DNA from: Legionella spiritensis | GTDB lineage: Bacteria > Pseudomonadota > Gammaproteobacteria > Legionellales > Legionellaceae | Direction: 5' to 3' | Assembly (NCBI RefSeq): GCF_900186965.1 | Contig: NZ_LT906457.1 | Coordinates: 1,390,501 to 1,454,500, forward strand | DNA: 64,000 nt | Shown here: piece after piece, positions 27,604 to 36,578 of the stretch | How positions within the stretch are numbered: the first letter of the stretch is position 1 | Layout of the letters: each line of letters opens with the position of its first letter | Made by a program: the position numbers and the translations under genes | Notes under the pieces: generated by a model | Databases searched by the model: none | What the model saw: only the letters and a program-made list of their open reading frames with translations | What the model was told of the DNA's origin: nothing

Positions 27604-28368
27604 TCAGGAAAAATGATCCTTTCCCTCTCTTATGGTGGTAAAAATAGCCAGTGAGTCCTTTGTGCTGCCGCCTTTGGCACGAACGTAATCTTGTACTTCC
27701 TCACTATGAGTCCGGAAAAAGGGATTGATGGTTTTTTCCCGGGCGATCGTTGAAGGAAGGGTGCATGTTTTTGAGCTATCCGATAACCGGGAAAGATATT
27801 GTTGTACATCCTGGTTTTGAGGCTCTACGGTCGCTGCGAAACGAAGATTCTGACGAGTGTATTCATGGGCACAGTAGATTTTGGTCTGGTCGGGAAGGGA
27901 TTTTAAACGGTGCAGGGAATCGTGCAGTTCCTTCATGGTTCCGTCGAAAACACGTCCGCAACCGGCTGAAAACAAGGTGTCTCCGCAAAAAAGAAGGCCG
28001 TGGTTTTCCTCATACAGGCTGATATGGGTCGATGTGTGGCCGGGTGTGCCCAGGACTTTGAACTGTAAGGAATCAAGAAGGATCAGGTCATCGGGGTGAA
28101 GGATGTGAGTGACATGAGATATACGTGTATCATTGGGTCCATAAATGGCGGCATCGGGAAAACGGCTATGCAAATCGCCAACGCCGCCTGTATGGTCGAA
28201 ATGGTGATGAGTCAGCATGATGGCGTTAAGATCTAACCCATGATGTTGTAAAAACCGCAGCACCGGTGACGCGTCGCCCGGATCAACACAGATTGCCGTG
28301 TGGTTTTTTTCGTCGATCAACATCCAGATGTAATTGTCCGAAAAAGCGGAAACAGGTTCGATGTTCAT
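27604..28368 (-). CDS. gloB: Hydroxyacylglutathione hydrolase (glyoxalase II)
   Basis: It hydrolyses S-lactoylglutathione to lactate and glutathione in methylglyoxal detoxification. The 254-residue protein has the metallo-beta-lactamase metal motif MLTHHHFDHTGG, then GHTSTHI, FCGDTLFSAGCGR and CAHEYT, all family signatures. The start at 28368 has GGAG 7 bases upstream and matches the usual MNIEPVSAFSDNYIW N-terminus. The gene follows rlmJ after about 22 bases, so they are probably cotranscribed. Confidence 0.95.
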   Translation of the reverse strand: MNIEPVSAFSDNYIWMLIDEKNHTAICVDPGDASPVLRFLQHHGLDLNAIMLTHHHFDHTGGVGDLHSRFPDAAIYGPNDTRISHVTHILHPDDLILLDSLQFKVLGTPGHTSTHISLYEENHGLLFCGDTLFSAGCGRVFDGTMKELHDSLHRLKSLPDQTKIYCAHEYTRQNLRFAATVEPQNQDVQQYLSRLSDSSKTCTLPSTIAREKTINPFFRTHSEEVQDYVRAKGGSTKDSLAIFTTIREGKDHFS

Positions 28369-28390
28369 GAGTGACTCCATTTTATCGTGC

Positions 28391-29218
28391 TTATGATTCT
28401 AGCAGAAAAGAAGCCTGTTTTGGGTTGAAAAAAGATTTAAGACAGGTCAAAACCACCTTCATTTCCTCGGCAAGTACATAGGGCGGGTTTATAATCCACA
28501 GTCCGCATCCCCACATTCCGGAACCCGGTGTTGGAGTCAGGGAAAATTCAATACGCAGTTTGTTCTTAACAGGTATTTTGTTCATTTCTCTAAGGAGTTG
28601 CTGGTGACAGTATGGGTCAACCAGAGGATACCACAAACAGTAAACACCCGTCGCAAAACGCTGAAAAGCTGAATTTATCGCTTGCGGAATGAGCTTGTAT
28701 TCCGTTTTAACCTCATAGGATGGATCAATAAAGATCAAACCTCTTCGTTCCGGTGGCGGAAGCTGTGATGTGAGTCTGGAAATACCATCCGATTCACTCA
28801 AAAATACGCGTTTTCCATCATGCGGCAACCGTTGCAGACACGCAAATTCCTGTGGGTGTAATTCACAGAAAAACAAGCGATCCTGACTACGGAAATGTTC
28901 AATGGCAATGGCAGGGGAGCCGGGATAATAGCGTAATTCCCGATTGGGATTAACGTTGATCAAGCTATGTCGATAGCAGGAAAAAATATCTGGCCACTGT
29001 TTTCTTTGCGGCCATAAAAGGCCAATGCCCTGATGATATTCTCCGGTTTTACCGGATTTGCTGTCACGTAAATCGTAAAGCCCGGAGCCGGAGTGGGTTT
29101 CAAGATAAAAAACCGGTTTGTCTTTTTGAGTCATGTAATTGATAAGCCGGGTGAGCGTGACGTGTTTGATGACATCGGCAAAATTTCCGGCGTGATAACC
29201 GTGTTGATAGCTAAGCAT
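28391..29218 (-). CDS. rlmJ: 23S rRNA (adenine2030-N6)-methyltransferase RlmJ
   Basis: RlmJ methylates A2030 of 23S rRNA. The 275-residue protein begins MLSYQHGYHAGNFADVIKHV, diagnostic of this family. The SAM-binding region YLETHSGSGLYDL and the catalytic GLIFIDPSYE (the DPPY-type motif reading DPSY) follow. It is upstream of gloB on the same strand. Confidence 0.94.
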   Translation of the reverse strand: MLSYQHGYHAGNFADVIKHVTLTRLINYMTQKDKPVFYLETHSGSGLYDLRDSKSGKTGEYHQGIGLLWPQRKQWPDIFSCYRHSLINVNPNRELRYYPGSPAIAIEHFRSQDRLFFCELHPQEFACLQRLPHDGKRVFLSESDGISRLTSQLPPPERRGLIFIDPSYEVKTEYKLIPQAINSAFQRFATGVYCLWYPLVDPYCHQQLLREMNKIPVKNKLRIEFSLTPTPGSGMWGCGLWIINPPYVLAEEMKVVLTCLKSFFNPKQASFLLES

Positions 29219-29387
29219 ATAGGTTCGGTTGACTGTATTGAACGGATGATTATAACGCTATTTGGCGTCCCGATCCCTGTTTTTTTGTCTTGTAGCGGGA
29301 TATGTATCGTTGATCAGGAACTTCTTTATTTACTATTTTGCAAATGCACTATACTTATAACATCGGAAAATCAATACGGAGGCGGTT

Positions 29388-29576
29388 ATGGGCTTGCATA
29401 AAGAGCATGATGAGAGCTATTCGTTTTCAGATTTTTCACTGGAGGAAGATGCGGAAGATTTAAATCGTAAAAAATATTTGCGCAGAAAGCTTGAAGAACG
29501 TCTGGAAAGAAAACGATTAAAACAGGAATTTGATGAACTCGATGGGGAATTCGACTGGGATGAACTCGACAGGTAA
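29388..29576 (+). CDS. Small highly charged protein, PA3496-like
   Basis: The 62-residue protein is rich in Glu, Asp, Arg and Lys, with a basic helix (RKKYLRRKLEERLERKRLKQ) followed by an acidic end (EFDELDGEFDWDELDR). This resembles small proteins annotated as PA3496-family putative envelope integrity proteins, but the resemblance is judged by eye. A GGAGG ribosome site 5 bases before the ATG supports translation. There is no signal peptide. It stands alone, divergent from rlmJ. Confidence 0.6.
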   Translation: MGLHKEHDESYSFSDFSLEEDAEDLNRKKYLRRKLEERLERKRLKQEFDELDGEFDWDELDR

Positions 29577-29787
29577 TCAATAGCAGGCAGATTTTGCGCA
29601 CTTGGCTATTTTCAGGCTGCAAAACAAGTCTGATTGGTTCATTCATTATGAGAAATTGTTGCCAGTTCCTGGAACAAGGCAAAGCCAGATAACCGTGTGT
29701 TCTGAAAGGTGTTGGGTCTACACCAGCAACCAGGTTCTATTTTTCGCAATCAAGGTGATACCGGTATTAATAACAGGCTATCAACCT

Positions 29788-29815
29788 TTTACAGGCAATA
29801 AATACTGATTATACT
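29788..29815 (+). promoter_or_regulatory. Probable promoter of the glycosyltransferase gene
   Basis: TTTACA (29788-29793) and TATACT (29810-29815) are 16 bases apart, with a leader of about 50 bases before the ATG at 29874. The region 29577-29787 before it holds no gene I can support. Confidence 0.5.
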
Positions 29816-29873
29816 GTTAATTTCCTGATTATTTTGAGTAAAATACTCCAATGGTCAATGACGCGAGTGGACT

Positions 29874-30662
29874 ATGCTTAGTGTGATTATTATCGCCAAA
29901 AACGAAGGGGCAAATATTGGACGTTGCCTGGAGTCCGTGAAGTGGGCGGATGAAATTATCGTACTGGATTCCGGCAGCACCGATAATACGGTTGAAATTG
30001 CCAGCCAATATACAAAAAATGTTTACCAGACCGACTGGCAAGGCTATGGGATTCAGAAACAACGAGCGCTTCAAGCGGCCAGTGGAGACTGGATTTTAAA
30101 CCTTGACGCCGATGAGTCGGTCAATGAAGAATTAAAAGCCGTGATCAAAGATGCCATAGCATCCAATGAGGCGGATGCGTACCGTATCCCGATTTGTATG
30201 AATTTTTATGGCAAGGTCATGCGCTATTCTTCCAGTCCGAAACGCCACATACGTCTTTTTAAACGCGAGGGCGCTCGATACAGTGAGGACATCGTACATG
30301 AAAAAATCCTCTTGCCCGCTGATGCCCGGGTAGGAAAAATATTGGTGCCTATCATGCATCACTCTTATCGTGATGTGAGCCATGCGCTTTATAAAATGAA
30401 CCGTTATTCCTCCTACACGGCCAAAATCAGAAGGAAAGATCGGGTGGCGCCATCCTTTATGCAGGTACTGTTTTCAGCCGGCTGGATGTTTTTCCGATGT
30501 TTTATTCTGCAACGTGGTTTTCTGGATGGTAAAGAAGGTTATCTGCTGGCTATTTTTAACGCGGAAGGCGCGTTTTACCGGGGAATCAAGCAAATTTACC
30601 CGGATCAAAATATCCATAAATTACCGGAAGTGTCTGCCGCTGCCAGTAAACCCAATCAATAA
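29874..30662 (+). CDS. Family 2 glycosyltransferase (WaaE-like, LPS core type)
   Basis: The 262-residue enzyme has a GT-A fold start, MLSVIIIAKNEGANIGRCL, then VLDSGSTDNT and the metal-binding NLDADES (DxD type). Its layout fits the LPS core glucosyltransferase WaaE/KdtX group, which transfers a sugar from a nucleotide sugar to lipid-linked acceptors at the inner membrane. A hydrophobic patch near residues 200-215 may contact the membrane. The exact donor and acceptor cannot be told. The gene is convergent with potD. Confidence 0.85.
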   Translation: MLSVIIIAKNEGANIGRCLESVKWADEIIVLDSGSTDNTVEIASQYTKNVYQTDWQGYGIQKQRALQAASGDWILNLDADESVNEELKAVIKDAIASNEADAYRIPICMNFYGKVMRYSSSPKRHIRLFKREGARYSEDIVHEKILLPADARVGKILVPIMHHSYRDVSHALYKMNRYSSYTAKIRRKDRVAPSFMQVLFSAGWMFFRCFILQRGFLDGKEGYLLAIFNAEGAFYRGIKQIYPDQNIHKLPEVSAAASKPNQ

Positions 30663-30702
30663 TAGCTCGTTTAGGTTCTGTGAACCAAAATTTTCACAGC
30701 TG

Positions 30703-31734
30703 TTAAAATGACAATTTAAATTGTTCCCAGTAACTATTGTAAATGGCTAATGTCCGTTCACCGACATCACGTTGAAAATGAGCCCGTTTCATCGTTTTTG
30801 AGTCCGGATAAATGGTTTTGTTGTTGCGGATTTTTTCAGGAAGGCGTGATCGTCCTTTTTCGTTGGTGATGGCATGCCCTTCTATCAAGGCAATACTTTC
30901 GCCGCTTTCAGGTTTTAGCATAAAATTAATAAACTCGTAGGCTTCGTTTAAATGAGGCGGGTTTTTGGGAATCGCCAGGCAATCTACCCAGACCACAAAA
31001 CCGTCTTTCGGAAAGTGAAATCCAATAGCGCTGTTTTCTGCCCGGGCTTTAAACGCGTCGCCATTCCAGGATGCCCCCAAAGACGCGTCCTCATCAATCA
31101 TAATGGCCTGCACACTGTCACTGGCAAATAATTTGATGTTGGGGATCAGCTTTAACAAATGTTGGTAGGCCGCTTTGATATGTTCAGGATTATCATCATT
31201 GGGATTAAATCCGAGGCTCATCAGGGCTATGGCAAACACTTCTCTTGAATCGTCCAGTAACATCAACTGATTCCGCCATTTTTTCTGCCATAATTGCTGC
31301 CAGCTATCGGGCGGATTGGCAATGTTTGTTCGATTATAAAAAATGCCCGTTGCGCCCCAAATGAGAGGGATACTGTATTGATTGCCGGGATCGTAATCAT
31401 TTTCAACAAAACGCTCGGCAAGATTTTTCAGGTTGGATAAACGGTTATGATCCAGCTTGTTTAACATACCCAGCTTTTGCATTCGCTCCACAAAATAAGC
31501 CGAAGGTAAAATAACGTCATAAATAGTTTTGCTACTCGCTTTTAATTTGGCGTACATGGTTTCATTGCTGTCGTACGTGGAGAAATTAACCTTGACACCG
31601 GTCTCCTGTTCAAACTGGCGGATAACTTTTTTAGGAATTTCTCCTCCCCAAACGTACACGTTCACCACCCGGTTAGCAAATAAGGAAGGTGATAGGGTAG
31701 TTAAGGCAACAAGGAAAAAAATCTTAAGCATCAT
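30703..31734 (-). CDS. potD: Spermidine/putrescine-binding periplasmic protein PotD
   Basis: This is the substrate-binding protein of the polyamine ABC importer. From ATG 31734 it is 343 residues with a signal peptide (MLKIFFLVALTTLSPSLFA) and the mature start NRVVNVYVWGGEIPKKVI. PotD features such as FSTYDSNETMYAKLKA and YDVILPSAYFVERM follow. The start overlaps the potC stop by 4 bases (ATGA). Polyamine uptake is a known need of intracellular Legionella. It is the last gene of the potABCD operon. Confidence 0.93.
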   Translation of the reverse strand: MMLKIFFLVALTTLSPSLFANRVVNVYVWGGEIPKKVIRQFEQETGVKVNFSTYDSNETMYAKLKASSKTIYDVILPSAYFVERMQKLGMLNKLDHNRLSNLKNLAERFVENDYDPGNQYSIPLIWGATGIFYNRTNIANPPDSWQQLWQKKWRNQLMLLDDSREVFAIALMSLGFNPNDDNPEHIKAAYQHLLKLIPNIKLFASDSVQAIMIDEDASLGASWNGDAFKARAENSAIGFHFPKDGFVVWVDCLAIPKNPPHLNEAYEFINFMLKPESGESIALIEGHAITNEKGRSRLPEKIRNNKTIYPDSKTMKRAHFQRDVGERTLAIYNSYWEQFKLSF

Positions 31735-32498
31735 ACGGTTTTTCCCGAGAGGCGGTGTGCGAGTATAACGAGAATCATTGATAACACGAATGTAAATGAA
31801 CACAGGGCGTTTAATTCCGGTGTGACCCCCGCCCTGACCAGCGAGTAAATGGTTAGTGGTAGAATATTGAAGTCTGGCCCGGCTACAAAATAGCTGATGA
31901 TGACGTCATCAAAGGAAAGCGTGAAACAAAGAAGAAAACCGCTTAACACCGCAGGCCACAGAAGTGGTAAAAGTATTCGAGTCAGTGCGATAAAGCGACT
32001 TGCCCCCAAATCGAGGGCGCTGAAATAAATGTTGGGATCCAGGGTATTGATTCGTACATTAATAGTTATCATGACAAAAGGAAGACAAAAGGTGATATGG
32101 GCAATAAGCAGGCTGAAAAATCCCAGGGGGATATGTGCGAGGTTGAAAAAAATCAACAAAGCCACCCCTAAAACCAGATCAGGAATGATAATCAGCAGTA
32201 ACAGGAGTGTGTACAAAATCGAACCATGCCTTGTCCGGTACAGAAATAAACGTACGGACGTTAATACCCCAAGAATCGTCGCTATCGTTGCGGCACAAAA
32301 ACCCAGAAATACGGAATTTATAAACGCAGACCACAAGCCGCGATCATGAAGCAATTCCGAATACCAGCGCAGGGAGAACCCATGCCATTGCAGGGAAAAT
32401 TTGGCATTATTCACGGAGTAGAGGATCAAAACCAGAATGGGCAGATACAGCAGGCTGTATACAAAGATCAAAAAGATTTTCTGGCTTAATGATTTCAA
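31731..32498 (-). CDS. potC: Spermidine/putrescine ABC permease PotC
   Basis: The 255-residue inner membrane protein has six predicted membrane segments. It carries the EAA-type cytoplasmic loop DLGASRFIALTRILLPLLWP that contacts the PotA ATPase. Its start overlaps the potB stop by 4 bases and its stop overlaps potD. Confidence 0.93.
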   Translation of the reverse strand: MKSLSQKIFLIFVYSLLYLPILVLILYSVNNAKFSLQWHGFSLRWYSELLHDRGLWSAFINSVFLGFCAATIATILGVLTSVRLFLYRTRHGSILYTLLLLLIIIPDLVLGVALLIFFNLAHIPLGFFSLLIAHITFCLPFVMITINVRINTLDPNIYFSALDLGASRFIALTRILLPLLWPAVLSGFLLCFTLSFDDVIISYFVAGPDFNILPLTIYSLVRAGVTPELNALCSFTFVLSMILVILAHRLSGKTV

Positions 32499-33319
32499 TG
32501 TATAACCTCCTTGTCCTGATTACGATAAAAAAGCAGCAGGACTAGAAGTAACAAGGTCAATACCACGCTGGTTGCGGAGCCTTGCGGCCAGTTTTCCAGA
32601 ACAAGAAACTGGTTCTGGATCAGGTTGCCAAGCAGGATGGAGCGAGCACCGCCCAATACGTTGGGAATGTAAAACAGAGTCATGGCCGGTAACATCACCA
32701 ACAGACAACCGGCCATGATGCCGCTGGCCGTATTAGGCAAAAAAACACGCCGGAAAATATCCCAACGGCTGGCGCCTAAATCCCTGGCTGCCTCAATTAA
32801 CCGGAAATCAAAGCGCTCCATGTTGGTAAAAATAGGCAGCACCATGAATGGAAACAGGTTGTATACCAGACCTGAAATCACCGCAAAATTGGTATATAAC
32901 AGGGAAAGCGGGGCGTCAATCAGATGGAGTTTTAACAAAACGCCATTGAGAATCCCTTTAAATTTCAGTATGGCAATCAGTGAGTAAGTTCTCACCAGAG
33001 AACTTGTCCAGAAAGGAATAATAATCAGTAGTAACAACAGGGACTGATGCCTCGATTTTACCAGCAGGTAGCTGAACGGGTAGGCAATGGCCAGACAAAA
33101 TCCGGTTGTGATAAACGCGATAAAAAGCGAGCGTAAAAGAATTTTTGCAAATATCGGATTAAGTAACGCGGTATAATTTTTCAGTGTTAAAGGCAACGTA
33201 ACCAGATGGACACTGTCTCGCGACAGGAAACTGGCAATAACCACCAGTGACAGCGGTATGAAGCTGAAAAAAAATAACCACAGATAAAAAAGGGTCAGGG
33301 AGCGCGATTTAGTTTTCAT
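32495..33319 (-). CDS. potB: Spermidine/putrescine ABC permease PotB
   Basis: This is the partner permease of PotC, with six membrane segments and the EAA loop ARDLGASRWDIFRRVFLP. I place the start at ATG 33319 (MKTKSRSLTLFYLW, 274 residues), which overlaps the end of potA by 11 bases. The open frame extends 54 codons further into potA, but that part is not PotB-like. Confidence 0.92.
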   Translation of the reverse strand: MKTKSRSLTLFYLWLFFFSFIPLSLVVIASFLSRDSVHLVTLPLTLKNYTALLNPIFAKILLRSLFIAFITTGFCLAIAYPFSYLLVKSRHQSLLLLLIIIPFWTSSLVRTYSLIAILKFKGILNGVLLKLHLIDAPLSLLYTNFAVISGLVYNLFPFMVLPIFTNMERFDFRLIEAARDLGASRWDIFRRVFLPNTASGIMAGCLLVMLPAMTLFYIPNVLGGARSILLGNLIQNQFLVLENWPQGSATSVVLTLLLLVLLLFYRNQDKEVIH

Positions 33320-34403
33320 TGGGCAGCAGCACCTCCCAACCGGGCAACCATTGTACCCAAACCGTTTCATTGGGGGCATATTCCAGTTTATCGTCGTCTT
33401 CGTCAAAAAACTCGGAAGCATTGATGACGGTACCGGACGTGAGGGAGACTTTGAGATCAACGGTGGAACCTTTATAGACAATATCTATAATTTTCCCCGG
33501 CAACATGGCCTCGGTTTCCTGAACTTCCGATAAACTCCAGACCCGAATGTCCTCGGGACGGACGATAAGATGAATTTGATCGCCGGATTTATAATTGGCG
33601 GTATTTTTGCATCGTATCGGTATCGATTCGATATTGACCGTCAAATGTTCCTGATCCGCATGTTCCACTCGGGTATTAAAAATGTTGGCCTCTCCAATAA
33701 AGCTGGCCACATGAAGATTGGCAGGTGTTTCATAGACTTCCCGGGGGGTGCCGATTTGTTCAATAATTCCGTGGTTAAATATAACAATCCGGTCTGACAT
33801 CGATAACGCTTCTTCCTGATCGTGCGTGACAAAGATAAACGTCATGTTCAGGGTTTTCTGAAGTTGTTTTAGTTCATACTGCATGTCCTTGCGCAAACGG
33901 TAATCGAGGGAACTTAATGGCTCATCAAGCAGGAGTACCTGAGGTCTGTTGATAATGGCGCGAGCGATGGCAACCCGTTGTTGCTGGCCGCCGCTTAGTT
34001 TTTTGATGTTTCTTGCGGCAAAGGATTCAAGACGGACCAGGCGCAAAGCTTCATGAACACGGTCATTGATTTCCGCTTCATTGATTTTTTGGCACCGCAG
34101 TGCAAAAGCCACGTTTTCAAACACCGATAAATGCGGAAACAGGGCATAGCTTTGAAACACCGTATGGACATTTCTTTTTTGCGGAGGAAGGGCGTTAATA
34201 CATTGGCCATTAATATAAATATCACCGCTTGAAGGTTGTTCAAATCCTGAAATCAGACGTAGAAGGGTGGTTTTCCCACAACCGGACGGACCTAGCAACG
34301 TAAGGAATTCACCATCCAGTACCGACAGGTTGAGCTGGTTTAAGATGGGGACATTGCCATAGGATTTGCATAATTCCCTGATTTCTATAAGTGGTACGGT
34401 CAT
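33309..34403 (-). CDS. potA: Spermidine/putrescine ABC transporter ATPase PotA
   Basis: This ATPase energises polyamine import. The 364-residue protein has Walker A GPSGCGKTTLLRLISG, signature LSGGQQQRVAIARA and Walker B VLLLDEPLSSLD. A C-terminal TOBE-type regulatory domain follows (about 240-364). The start ATG 34403 gives MTVPLIEIRELCKSYG. It is the first gene of potABCD. Confidence 0.94.
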   Translation of the reverse strand: MTVPLIEIRELCKSYGNVPILNQLNLSVLDGEFLTLLGPSGCGKTTLLRLISGFEQPSSGDIYINGQCINALPPQKRNVHTVFQSYALFPHLSVFENVAFALRCQKINEAEINDRVHEALRLVRLESFAARNIKKLSGGQQQRVAIARAIINRPQVLLLDEPLSSLDYRLRKDMQYELKQLQKTLNMTFIFVTHDQEEALSMSDRIVIFNHGIIEQIGTPREVYETPANLHVASFIGEANIFNTRVEHADQEHLTVNIESIPIRCKNTANYKSGDQIHLIVRPEDIRVWSLSEVQETEAMLPGKIIDIVYKGSTVDLKVSLTSGTVINASEFFDEDDDKLEYAPNETVWVQWLPGWEVLLPNEN

Positions 34404-34478
34404 GTATTGCGTCGGACAAAAGCGCAATTATGATTGTTGTGGATGACGTTGTCCAGATACATGTACACGGTTATCCTT

Positions 34479-34853
34479 TTACCAGGCTGCCACCTCTTCC
34501 GGGGACGATTGAAGACTGCAGAGTTCAGATACGCCGCCGTTATTACAAATGACCAGTCCGGCTGGATCCACGGTCAGAACACCGCCTTGCCATAAACAGC
34601 AACCATGTACATCCTGAAGATCCATGACGGCGTGTCGGGTACAGTAGCAGGAAGAGTAATAACCATTATTACAGACATAACGACCGGCGGATGAATCGCA
34701 GTAGCGAATACCTCCCATCTGTCCGCAACAGACATCCACGTCACAGCCTCTTGGGCAAGCCTGGCATTTCTGGGTACCGCAAAATCCGGCGTAAGCGGAT
34801 GAAAGGCTGAACATCATAGTGATGAGTACGGCCAGTTGCATTAAACGTTGCAT
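34479..34853 (-). CDS. Secreted cysteine-rich protein (14 Cys in about 102 mature residues)
   Basis: From ATG 34853 (GGAAG 6 bases upstream) the product is 124 residues with a signal peptide ending SSAYA. The mature part has 14 cysteines (25, 30, 33, 37, 42, 43, 52, 61, 69, 71, 85, 86, 103, 112). Two stretches look like an internal duplication: CC-x2-x-GG, then AG-x2-(V/I)CNNG and a last Cys 8-9 residues later (42-69 and 85-112). The cysteines are probably disulfide-bonded in the periplasm or outside. No family is recognised; metal binding is possible but there are few other ligands. It lies beyond the start of potA on the same strand, with its own spacing. Confidence 0.75.
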   Translation of the reverse strand: MQRLMQLAVLITMMFSLSSAYAGFCGTQKCQACPRGCDVDVCCGQMGGIRYCDSSAGRYVCNNGYYSSCYCTRHAVMDLQDVHGCCLWQGGVLTVDPAGLVICNNGGVSELCSLQSSPEEVAAW

Positions 34854-34917
34854 GACGGCTTCCACCTGTTCCTATATAACTCAGGATAGCATAAGTTTCT
34901 GAAGAAAAAGAAGTAAA

Positions 34918-35320
34918 AAAACAGTAGCCTGCAAAAAGGCCGTACGTCGTATTGCGGGTTACTCATTCAAATATTTTGCCTCGAAAGAGTTGTGCGTATA
35001 AATCTCGTTACCCGCACCACGGCTTTGCCTTCATGACGGACTAGTACCATTTCCATTTCGTTTTGACAGGTTGGCTTGCACAGAATGTTTGTTTTTTTTG
35101 TCATCCCCGCGAAGGCGGGGATCCATACTGAATCAAGCACTGAGCCACATCAGGAATGGTTTCCCGCCTTCGCGGGAATGGCAGGCGCCTGTCAAAACTA
35201 AATGGAAGTGGTACTAGCTGTTTTTTACAAAAGAACGGTAGCTCGTTTCATGGTCCAATATTTTGGCAGGAGCTCCGGTGAATGCCCGTGTGAACATTAA
35301 TTTCGCATTTTGGCTTCGTC
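34918..35320. repeat. Intergenic repeat cluster interrupted by a MITE
   Basis: Between the cysteine-rich gene and rmuC there is about 455 bp without a gene. A decayed module B (34925-34965) and a reverse module A (about 35007-35040, CCCGCACCACGGCTTTGCCT then TCATGACGGACTAG) lie left of the MITE. On the right, CTAGCTGTTTTTTACAAAAG continues with GTAGCTCG, a decayed module. Removing 35041-35213 rejoins the normal module A, T-run, module B order. Confidence 0.75.
35041..35217. mobile_element. MITE-like element with 26-bp terminal inverted repeats and CTAG duplication
   Basis: The left end TACCATTTCCATTTCGTTTT (35045 onward, running on through GACAGG) matches the inverted right end ending at 35213 with two mismatches in 26. 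Both ends are flanked by CTAG (35041-35044 and 35214-35217). The 169-bp interior has no open frame but contains two hairpin-forming GC palindromes (CCCCGCGAAGGCGGGG and CCCGCCTTCGCGGG). The 4-bp CTAG duplication is like that of IS5-group elements, so an IS5-type transposase encoded elsewhere might move it; this is inference. Confidence 0.7.
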
Positions 35321-35321
35321 A

Positions 35322-36578
35322 TCATTCTGCTGGGCTTTCGAGGGGTTCCATTTTTTTATCTTCATGGATGTCAAGTTCTACGGCTTCAATTTTTTGAAAA
35401 CGCTGCGTTATCTTTTTTGCGGAGGTATTAACTTCACCGACATCCTGGTGAGCCATATCAATGTGTTTGGAGAGTTTGTCCATTCGTTTTTCAAAACGCT
35501 GGAAATCGTCCGCGAGCGCATGCAAGTGCTTTTGAATGATGTGTACCTGTTTACGGGTTGCGTCGTCTTTTAACACGGCTCTGGCTGTCGTTAACACGGC
35601 CATCAGGGTGCTTGGGGATACCAGCCAGACTTTCAGGCGCTGGGATAGTGCGATAATGTCAGGATAGCTGGCATGAATTTCAGCAAAAATCGCTTCTGCC
35701 GGAATAAACATGACGGCACCATCGGTGGTTTCATTTGGAATGATGTATTTTTCGGCAATATCCTTGATGTGTTTTTGTAAATCCTGCCTGAACTGCTGCT
35801 GCAACAATTTTTTATCGTTGGCTGATACGTCATTGTTCATTAATTTCTGATAGGTTTCCAAAGGAAACTTGGCGTCAATGACGACATGGCCGGTAGGCTC
35901 CGGCAAAAAGAGGATGCAATCCGCCCGTTTTTGGTTGCTCAGAGTATATTGCAGGCGGTAATGGTTGGCCGGGATCATGTTGGCTATCAGTGTCGCAAGC
36001 TGAACCTCACCAAACGCCCCTCTCGCCCGTTTATCAATCAAGACATCCTGCAAGCTCACGACGTGCGTGGAAAGTTCGGTAATTTTCTTTTGGGCTTCGT
36101 CAATAATAGTCAGTCGTTTAACCACATCAGTAAAGGTGGATGAGGTTTTTTCAAAGCCTTCGGTCAGTTTATGATTAACCTGTTGGGTTAAGCCATGCAA
36201 ATGATTGCGTATTTCTTCCGTTAACGTTTGCAGGTGGGATGTCAAGGAACCGGCATGCTGTTTGAAGCTGTGGCTGATTTGCTCCCTGACGTCTTTCATA
36301 TGACGTTGAATCGTGTCGCTGGTAAGGTTCTGGCTGGCTATTTGTCCCTGATTGATTTTCTCAAGGATATTGTTCTGACTGCTTTGATAGGTGTCATTGA
36401 TGGCCAGATGCAATTGATGTAATTCATTGACAAAAATCTGCTGTGTTTTTTCAAAATGAACGGTTTGCTCTTTTAAAACAAGCGTATGTTTCCTCACAAG
36501 CCAGAGCAGTAGTATAAACAGCAAGGCAATAGCGGCGGCCATGCCTTGCAAGAGAGTAAAAGGTATGAATTCGGTCAT
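35322..36578 (-). CDS. rmuC: RmuC-family DNA recombination protein
   Basis: RmuC limits recombination at inverted repeats and is a predicted nuclease. The 418-residue protein has an N-terminal membrane segment (about 10-28) and a long coiled coil (about 35-160). The conserved core includes RARGAFGEVQL and RADCILFLPEPTGHVVIDAK, then FPLETYQ. The start overlaps the stop of the DUF4785-like gene by 4 bases. It is the last gene of a three-gene coupled operon. Confidence 0.93.
   Translation of the reverse strand: MTEFIPFTLLQGMAAAIALLFILLLWLVRKHTLVLKEQTVHFEKTQQIFVNELHQLHLAINDTYQSSQNNILEKINQGQIASQNLTSDTIQRHMKDVREQISHSFKQHAGSLTSHLQTLTEEIRNHLHGLTQQVNHKLTEGFEKTSSTFTDVVKRLTIIDEAQKKITELSTHVVSLQDVLIDKRARGAFGEVQLATLIANMIPANHYRLQYTLSNQKRADCILFLPEPTGHVVIDAKFPLETYQKLMNNDVSANDKKLLQQQFRQDLQKHIKDIAEKYIIPNETTDGAVMFIPAEAIFAEIHASYPDIIALSQRLKVWLVSPSTLMAVLTTARAVLKDDATRKQVHIIQKHLHALADDFQRFEKRMDKLSKHIDMAHQDVGEVNTSAKKITQRFQKIEAVELDIHEDKKMEPLESPAE

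Noticed and set aside
29577-29787. Possible small RNA in the gap before the glycosyltransferase gene
   Set aside because: A weak hairpin (GGTGT/ACACC) and TATTTTT occur, but there is no good promoter-terminator pair and no match to a known RNA such as 6S.
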